Shown one piece after another: positions 6,011-9,367 of a DNA stretch of 9,367 bases. A model generated the notes under the pieces. That model did no database searches and was not told where the DNA came from. It worked only from the letters and a program-made list of their open reading frames with translations. Positions within the stretch are counted from its first letter, which is position 1; each line of letters starts with the position of its first letter. Made by a program: the position numbers and the translations under genes. Source of the DNA: an uncultured Campylobacter sp. (lineage in GTDB: Bacteria; Campylobacterota; Campylobacteria; Campylobacterales; Campylobacteraceae); the NCBI RefSeq assembly GCF_938030815.1, contig NZ_CALHII010000078.1, forward strand, positions 1 to 9,367, given 5' to 3'.

Positions 6011-6625
6011 TTATTTAAAATAATAGAACAAATTTCCGCCGCACTCAAGATCCACGAACTCCTTGCTGTCAAAATAGAGCTTAAATTTCATGTGGCTCAG
6101 GTATTTGGCGTCTTGCGCTTTCTCTACCAAATTTCTTATCAGCCGCTCTATCTTTTCGTTGCTTTCTCCGCGCACCGCGTCCTGCCTCGTGAAATAAAAA
6201 ACTACGGGCACGTCGGACACCGCTGCGATATACCAAATTTTAAGCGGCGCTAAAAGCTCGTTTCGGTTTCGCAGCAGCTCCTCTACCGCGCCTTGGATCA
6301 GATCGGTGCAGATCTGCGACTCGAAGGACTCGACCGAGATATAAAAATTCTTTAGCCCGTTTAGCTTCGCGTAAAGCGGCGTGCGGGCGAGGTAGCGCTC
6401 GATGCACTTTTTATCGGTGATTTTTGCGGCGTCTTTATCGAAGCGAAGCACGATCTTAAGCCACGCCGAGTCCCTGCCCGCGCCGTAAAACGCGCTGATA
6501 GGACGAACCTTAAATTTAGAGTTTATAAACTCCAGTAAACCGCTGATATTTTCACTATTTTCGACTTTGCCCTCTATGATCTCTTTGCAGCGCCTGCTCT
6601 GATACGGGCTTAGATCGCAAAACAT
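6011..6625 (-). CDS. Unrecognised 204-residue protein
   Basis: This intact soluble protein starts MFCDLSPYQSRRCKEII and ends GGNLFYYFK. It mixes charged helices (NEKIERLIRNLVEKAQDAKY) with strands (LKIWYIAAVSDVPVVFYFTR, MKFKLYFDSKEFVDLE). It has no signal peptide, membrane helix or catalytic motif that I can identify. AAGG at 6632-6635 lies six bases before ATG 6625. It begins 30 bases after the end of the DyP peroxidase gene on the same strand, so the two are probably co-transcribed. The small genes downstream on the same strand may belong to the same unit. Four Cys are scattered, without a CxxC motif. No family assigned. Confidence 0.75.
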   Translation of the reverse strand: MFCDLSPYQSRRCKEIIEGKVENSENISGLLEFINSKFKVRPISAFYGAGRDSAWLKIVLRFDKDAAKITDKKCIERYLARTPLYAKLNGLKNFYISVESFESQICTDLIQGAVEELLRNRNELLAPLKIWYIAAVSDVPVVFYFTRQDAVRGESNEKIERLIRNLVEKAQDAKYLSHMKFKLYFDSKEFVDLECGGNLFYYFK

Positions 6626-6655
6626 CGCGTGCCTTAAGCTTAAAGCGCTTTAAAT

Positions 6656-7609
6656 TTAGCTCGCATCGTAAGCCTCGAGCATATCGAAAGTCGGAGCGAA
6701 AAAGAGCGCGCCCGTCTTTGCGGTGCTGAAATCCAGTAGGCGGTCGTAGTTGCCTCGCGGGCGGCCGATAAACATACTCTCAAGCATCAGCTCCAGCGTG
6801 CTAAAGGTGCTTGCGTAGGCGATGAAGTAGGTTCCCGTCTCGCCGTCCTGCATAAACGGCATATTGCCGCGCACGACCTTTTTGTCGTCGCCTACGTTGG
6901 CTGCGGCGGAGTGCGAGTTGCTAGGCTTTAGCTCCTCGCTCATTTCGATATCGTTTTGTTTACTGCGCCCGATGACGCGCTCCTGCTCGTCGACGCCCGC
7001 GGCGTTCCACGCGCTCATATCGTGGATATATTTTTGCGTAAAAAGATAGCTACCGCCCTTGTACGCCGCATCCTCGTCGCCTACCTTGGCGAAAAAGTCG
7101 CGATCTGCGCCCTGCGGGTTTTCGGTGCCGTCCACAAAGCCGATGATGGCGCGCCCGTCGTAGTATTTAAAGCCGCAGATCTCCTCCTCACACGTCGCGA
7201 CGTTCTTTAGCGCGGCTCTGATCTCGCTTGCCATATCGTAGCAAACGGCCTGATTCCCCGCTCTGATGTGGATATGGATATCGCCTCCAGTAGCGGGCGC
7301 AGCGTGTTTATCGCCCCTAATCTCTTCGAAATTTTTTAGCTCCTTCGGCAAAGGCTTCGGCAAGCCGAGCATTTTCCACGCCTCAAAGCCCACGCCCAGC
7401 ACGCAGCTTGTTTCGCTAGCCGCGCCGAATCTCGTAACGGCGGTTTTGTTTAAATTTATCACCAAACCGCAAAGCCTCTCAAAAGCCTTTTTGCAGGCGG
7501 TTTTGTCTGCGTTAAAGCGCCAGATCATAAATACGGTGTTGTTGCCGGGCGCGTCGGTTACGTTTTGGGATTTTGCGTGCGCACAGGCGCAACTTTTTTC
7601 TTTACTCAT
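6656..7609 (-). CDS. DyP-type haem peroxidase
   Basis: The 317-residue protein is a dye-decolourising-type peroxidase, a haem enzyme that reduces H2O2 while oxidising a second substrate. It contains the signature GFVDGTENP (residues 157-165) with distal Asp160, the haem-ligand His233 in NSHSAAANV, and distal Arg247 in VVRGNMPF. It also has TGGDIHIHIRAG, GGSYLFTQKYIHDMSAW and the C-terminal LLDFSTAKTGALFFAPT. These correspond to the YfeX-like branch, in which the same three residues form the active site. There is no Tat or Sec signal, so it should be cytoplasmic, and no encapsulin-targeting tail. The ATG at 7609 is chosen because AGGAG (7616-7620) precedes it by six bases; the TTG at 7624 overlaps that site. 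The N-terminus has a Cys-rich SCACAH of unknown meaning. It is likely the first gene of a minus-strand operon with the 204-residue gene. Confidence 0.93.
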   Translation of the reverse strand: MSKEKSCACAHAKSQNVTDAPGNNTVFMIWRFNADKTACKKAFERLCGLVINLNKTAVTRFGAASETSCVLGVGFEAWKMLGLPKPLPKELKNFEEIRGDKHAAPATGGDIHIHIRAGNQAVCYDMASEIRAALKNVATCEEEICGFKYYDGRAIIGFVDGTENPQGADRDFFAKVGDEDAAYKGGSYLFTQKYIHDMSAWNAAGVDEQERVIGRSKQNDIEMSEELKPSNSHSAAANVGDDKKVVRGNMPFMQDGETGTYFIAYASTFSTLELMLESMFIGRPRGNYDRLLDFSTAKTGALFFAPTFDMLEAYDAS

Positions 7610-7615
7610 TTTTCT

Positions 7616-7620
7616 CTCCT
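7616..7620 (-). promoter_or_regulatory. Ribosome binding site of the DyP peroxidase
   Basis: AGGAG inside AAGGAGAG lies six bases before ATG 7609. It rules out the longer start at TTG 7624, whose codons run through this site. Confidence 0.75.
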
Positions 7621-7641
7621 TCAAAATAAAATTTAAAAGGA

Positions 7642-7647
7642 ATTTTA
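7642..7647 (-). promoter_or_regulatory. Possible -10 box for the DyP operon
   Basis: TAAAAT on the minus strand lies about 30 bases before the peroxidase start, in the only AT-rich patch close to the gene. No -35 match is seen. It would leave a very short leader. Confidence 0.25.
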
Positions 7648-7786
7648 GCGCAATATCGGTAAACGGCGGGCGTAGAGATAGAATTTAGGTGGCTTTCGGG
7701 TTTGATTTTCGGCGGAGGAAATTTATCTTTGATCGTTAAATTTGCGGCGGCGATGAAATTTTGGCTTTAAATTTATAAGTCGCAGT

Positions 7787-7809
7787 GCCGTAAAAACGGC
7801 GTTTTTACG
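7787..7809. terminator. Inverted repeat between recombinase and peroxidase genes
   Basis: Two foldings share this DNA. CGTAAAAAC (7789-7797) pairs with GTTTTTACG (7801-7809) over a GGC loop. Alternatively GCCGT (7787-7791) pairs with ACGGC (7796-7800) and is followed by GTTTTT on the + strand. It lies about 90 bases beyond the recombinase stop and could terminate that transcript or act as a boundary. The 7610-7899 gap holds no gene that I can support. Confidence 0.35.
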
Positions 7810-7899
7810 CATTAAAAGAAGTAAAATTTTAATCTATTTTTAGTAAAATTTAGTCTTATTATAACATATTTTTCAAAATAAGATGCCTAATATTAAATT

Positions 7900-9054
7900 T
7901 TAAATGACAATATCATTTAAAAAAACCGCCCTTTGTTTAACTTCTTTCGGCAGATATTTAGCATAAGAGCGATAAGTCTCGTTCAAATCCTTATGGCCCA
8001 TCATTTTGCAACCCACCCACATAGGCTCCTCGCCGCGACTTAGCATTACGGAAGCGAAGGAGTGCCTGGTATCGTAAAGCCTGCGGATATTATAGCCAAG
8101 TTTTGCTTGCAGATCATTAAATTTAAGCCGCATCATAGACCGAGAAAGCCTAAAAATTCGCCGGCTTTTGTCGCTGCTATCAAGCTTTATAAGCTCATTA
8201 TAGACGATTTGCAGCATATCGATCGTACGATTACTGGACTTAGTTTTGGGTGAATCCACAATGCCGACGTCCGAAAGCGTTTTATTTATCCGGATTTGCC
8301 TATTTTCAAAGTCGAGATCGCCGAAAGTAAGAGCTAAAATTTCACCGGTTCGGGCGCCGGTAAAGAACGCTACGACTAGAAATAACCGCAACTCGTCGTC
8401 GGCATTTTTAATGAGCTCTAAAATTTCATCAAGGCTAAACGGCGGAAATTTTTCGTCCTCTAATTCATCGAGATGTTGCTTAAATCTAGGAATAAAAAAC
8501 GGATTTTTGGAGATTATGTCATTACTTACGGCGTATCGAAAAATCATCTTGAAAAAAGAGCAATAGCCGCTAATAGAGCTATCCTTTAAGCCTTTGCTCT
8601 TACAAAATTTAACGAATTCTACGCTGTGGTGCCTCTCAAAGTCGGCTAAGTAGAAAATACTATTAGAGCTTAAAAATTCCGTGATCGTATGGCTCATAAT
8701 TACGTAAAGCCGCCTAGTTTTATCCTTTAAAAAGGACTTCTCGGCAAGGAGACGATCGATTACGCCATCAAAACTAAACTCACTAGAATTTTTAATAGCG
8801 CCGGTGCCTTTCTCCCCCTTTCTAAGAAGCCTGTCGGTCTGCAAGTCCTCAAGCTCGCGATACCGGCGTCTGGCCTCCGCGATATCGGATTTAGAGCCTA
8901 GAAATAAATCATAATTTTTACGAACGAAATCAAACGCCAAAGGCGATTTTTTAAGACCCGTAGTGCGGCGAATTCTAATGCCATCCTTTTGGCAGTCAAT
9001 ATAAAAACGTCCGTGTTGCACATAGATATTCTTATTTTTTTCCAAATTTTTCAT
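7900..9054 (-). CDS. Tyrosine recombinase / phage-type integrase
   Basis: The 384-residue protein is an intact site-specific recombinase of the lambda-integrase family. An N-terminal arm-binding-like region (about 1-70, NIYVQHGRFYIDCQKDGIRIRR) is followed by a SAM-like core-binding domain (about 95-190). The catalytic domain has Arg235 (FFTGARTGEIL), a Lys in SPKTKSSNRT (270 or 272), Arg330 (RLYDTRHSFAS, with Tyr327 in place of the first His of HxxR, a common variant), His354 (MMGHKDLNET) and nucleophile Tyr364 (YRSYAKY). Length and layout fit prophage or integrative-element integrases rather than XerC/XerD (about 300 residues) or the short Campylobacter XerH. The ATG at 9054 has no strong ribosome site, so the start is likely but not proven. 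No other mobile-element gene is in the window; the rest of the element may lie to the right or be lost. Confidence 0.92.
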   Translation of the reverse strand: MKNLEKNKNIYVQHGRFYIDCQKDGIRIRRTTGLKKSPLAFDFVRKNYDLFLGSKSDIAEARRRYRELEDLQTDRLLRKGEKGTGAIKNSSEFSFDGVIDRLLAEKSFLKDKTRRLYVIMSHTITEFLSSNSIFYLADFERHHSVEFVKFCKSKGLKDSSISGYCSFFKMIFRYAVSNDIISKNPFFIPRFKQHLDELEDEKFPPFSLDEILELIKNADDELRLFLVVAFFTGARTGEILALTFGDLDFENRQIRINKTLSDVGIVDSPKTKSSNRTIDMLQIVYNELIKLDSSDKSRRIFRLSRSMMRLKFNDLQAKLGYNIRRLYDTRHSFASVMLSRGEEPMWVGCKMMGHKDLNETYRSYAKYLPKEVKQRAVFLNDIVI

Positions 9055-9156
9055 ATAAGTAACTTTATCAAAATTTAATTAAAAGTAAGCGAAAAAGCAC
9101 TATCTTTAAGGTTGAAATTTTTTGAAATAAAAATTTTTTACTTAAAGTGCGATTTT

Positions 9157-9234
9157 ATGGAACTTGAAAATCTTAAAAAGAGCAAAAAGGCAATTAAGAA
9201 AAGCAATTTTTTACAAAATCTCGCTAATAATTAG
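9157..9234 (+). CDS. Tiny lysine-rich reading frame (25 codons), doubtful
   Basis: It reads MELENLKKSKKAIKKSNFLQ then NLANN, divergent from the integrase. It is basic and amphipathic, ends in a weak hairpin (GCTAA/TTAGC at 9223-9235) with a T-rich tail, and contains the left copy of the direct repeat at its 3' end. There is no ribosome binding site, so it may be a chance frame or a gene remnant. Confidence 0.2.
   Translation: MELENLKKSKKAIKKSNFLQNLANN
9209..9224 (+). repeat. 16-base direct repeat, left copy
   Basis: TTTTACAAAATCTCGC occurs here and again at 9331-9346, 122 bases further right. Allowing a four-base gap, the match extends left through AAGC (9201-9204 here, 9327-9330 in the other copy). 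It could be an attachment-site core, an integrase arm site or a small duplication. Confidence 0.6.
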
Positions 9235-9330
9235 CTTTTATTTTTAAGCTTTATATAATAAAATAGTCATAAAATAAAATCGTCATCGCCATTAATTCAA
9301 TTAAGTAAAAGTTACATAAAAAGTTTAAGC

Positions 9331-9346
9331 TTTTACAAAATCTCGC
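9331..9346 (+). repeat. 16-base direct repeat, right copy
   Basis: This is an exact second copy of TTTTACAAAATCTCGC, lying just ahead of a TATAAT box. Confidence 0.6.
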
Positions 9347-9356
9347 CCTCCCTTAC

Positions 9357-9362
9357 TATAAT
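9357..9362 (+). promoter_or_regulatory. -10 box at the right edge
   Basis: TATAAT here may serve a + strand gene beyond the window. TTTACA at 9332-9337, inside the right repeat copy, is a possible -35 with a rather long 19-base spacer. Confidence 0.35.
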
Positions 9363-9367
9363 GTAAA

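Larger units (their letters stand above)
9055..9367. other. AT-rich region upstream of the integrase, possible att/arm region
   Basis: This 313-base stretch is much more AT-rich than the rest of the window. It holds an imperfect inverted pair (AAGCACTATCTTTAAG near 9096 against CTTAAAGTGC at 9141-9150), a 25-codon reading frame, a 16-base direct repeat and a TATAAT box. No tRNA gene is visible. Such dense repeats just ahead of an integrase gene would suit recombinase or regulator binding sites. Confidence 0.4.

Noticed and set aside
6656..6700. Encapsulin cargo tail on the DyP peroxidase
   Set aside because: The protein ends FDMLEAYDAS, without a targeting peptide, and no encapsulin gene is nearby.
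7610..7624. TTG start adding MKERK to the peroxidase
   Set aside because: These codons run through the AAGGAG ribosome site of the ATG at 7609.
8810..8822. C5 run in the integrase, and the G5 run near 5947, as phase-variation tracts
   Set aside because: Five-base runs are too short to be expected to slip at a useful rate.
1..9367. CRISPR array, rRNA or tRNA genes, insertion sequences
   Set aside because: No regularly spaced repeats, no tRNA-like cloverleaf and no transposase frame were seen when reading both strands.

Overview
The window looks like chromosomal DNA of an oral or gut-type Campylobacter with fairly high GC for the genus (the C. gracilis / C. rectus / C. showae / C. concisus group). 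The evidence is the dense use of AAATTT, TTTAAA and AAATTTTA words in coding and noncoding DNA, GCG/GGC-rich codons beside AAA/TTT, short AT-rich leaders with TATAAT-type -10 boxes, and a poly-G tract of the kind this genus uses for phase variation. The genus is an inference; no rRNA or other marker gene is present.

Left part (1-3552, + strand): the last 68 codons of an M16-family zinc peptidase are followed by a 327-base gap carrying a TATAAT box overlapped by a Fur-box-like dyad, and then an intact 908-residue TonB-dependent outer-membrane receptor. A peptidase plus receptor pair recalls the PqqL/PqqU (YddA-YddB region) and FusC/FusA systems, in which an iron protein or peptide is imported and cleaved in the periplasm. 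The receptor gene has a run of eight G between its start codon and its signal peptide, so it is probably switched on and off by slippage. The window shows the ON length. The gene is followed by overlapping hairpins.

Middle part (3553-6625, - strand): a run of small unrecognised genes, several of them broken. A four-helix membrane protein is split by one missing base. About 1 kb after it holds only disconnected reading frames. Next comes a small immunity-like protein whose natural C-terminus appears to be lost to one missing base, then a small helical/TPR-like protein with an uncertain start, then an intact 204-residue unknown. The damage clusters between about 4.1 and 6.0 kb, while the large genes on either side are intact. 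This suggests local decay, although uncorrected single-base assembly errors must be excluded.

Right part (6656-9367, mainly - strand): an intact DyP-type haem peroxidase lacking an export signal, probably leading the operon that continues into the 204-residue gene. It is followed by an intact tyrosine recombinase of the mobile-element type. The recombinase has an AT-rich upstream region holding a 16-base direct repeat, a 25-codon lysine-rich reading frame and a TATAAT box at the window edge, so the right end is probably a mobile-element boundary.
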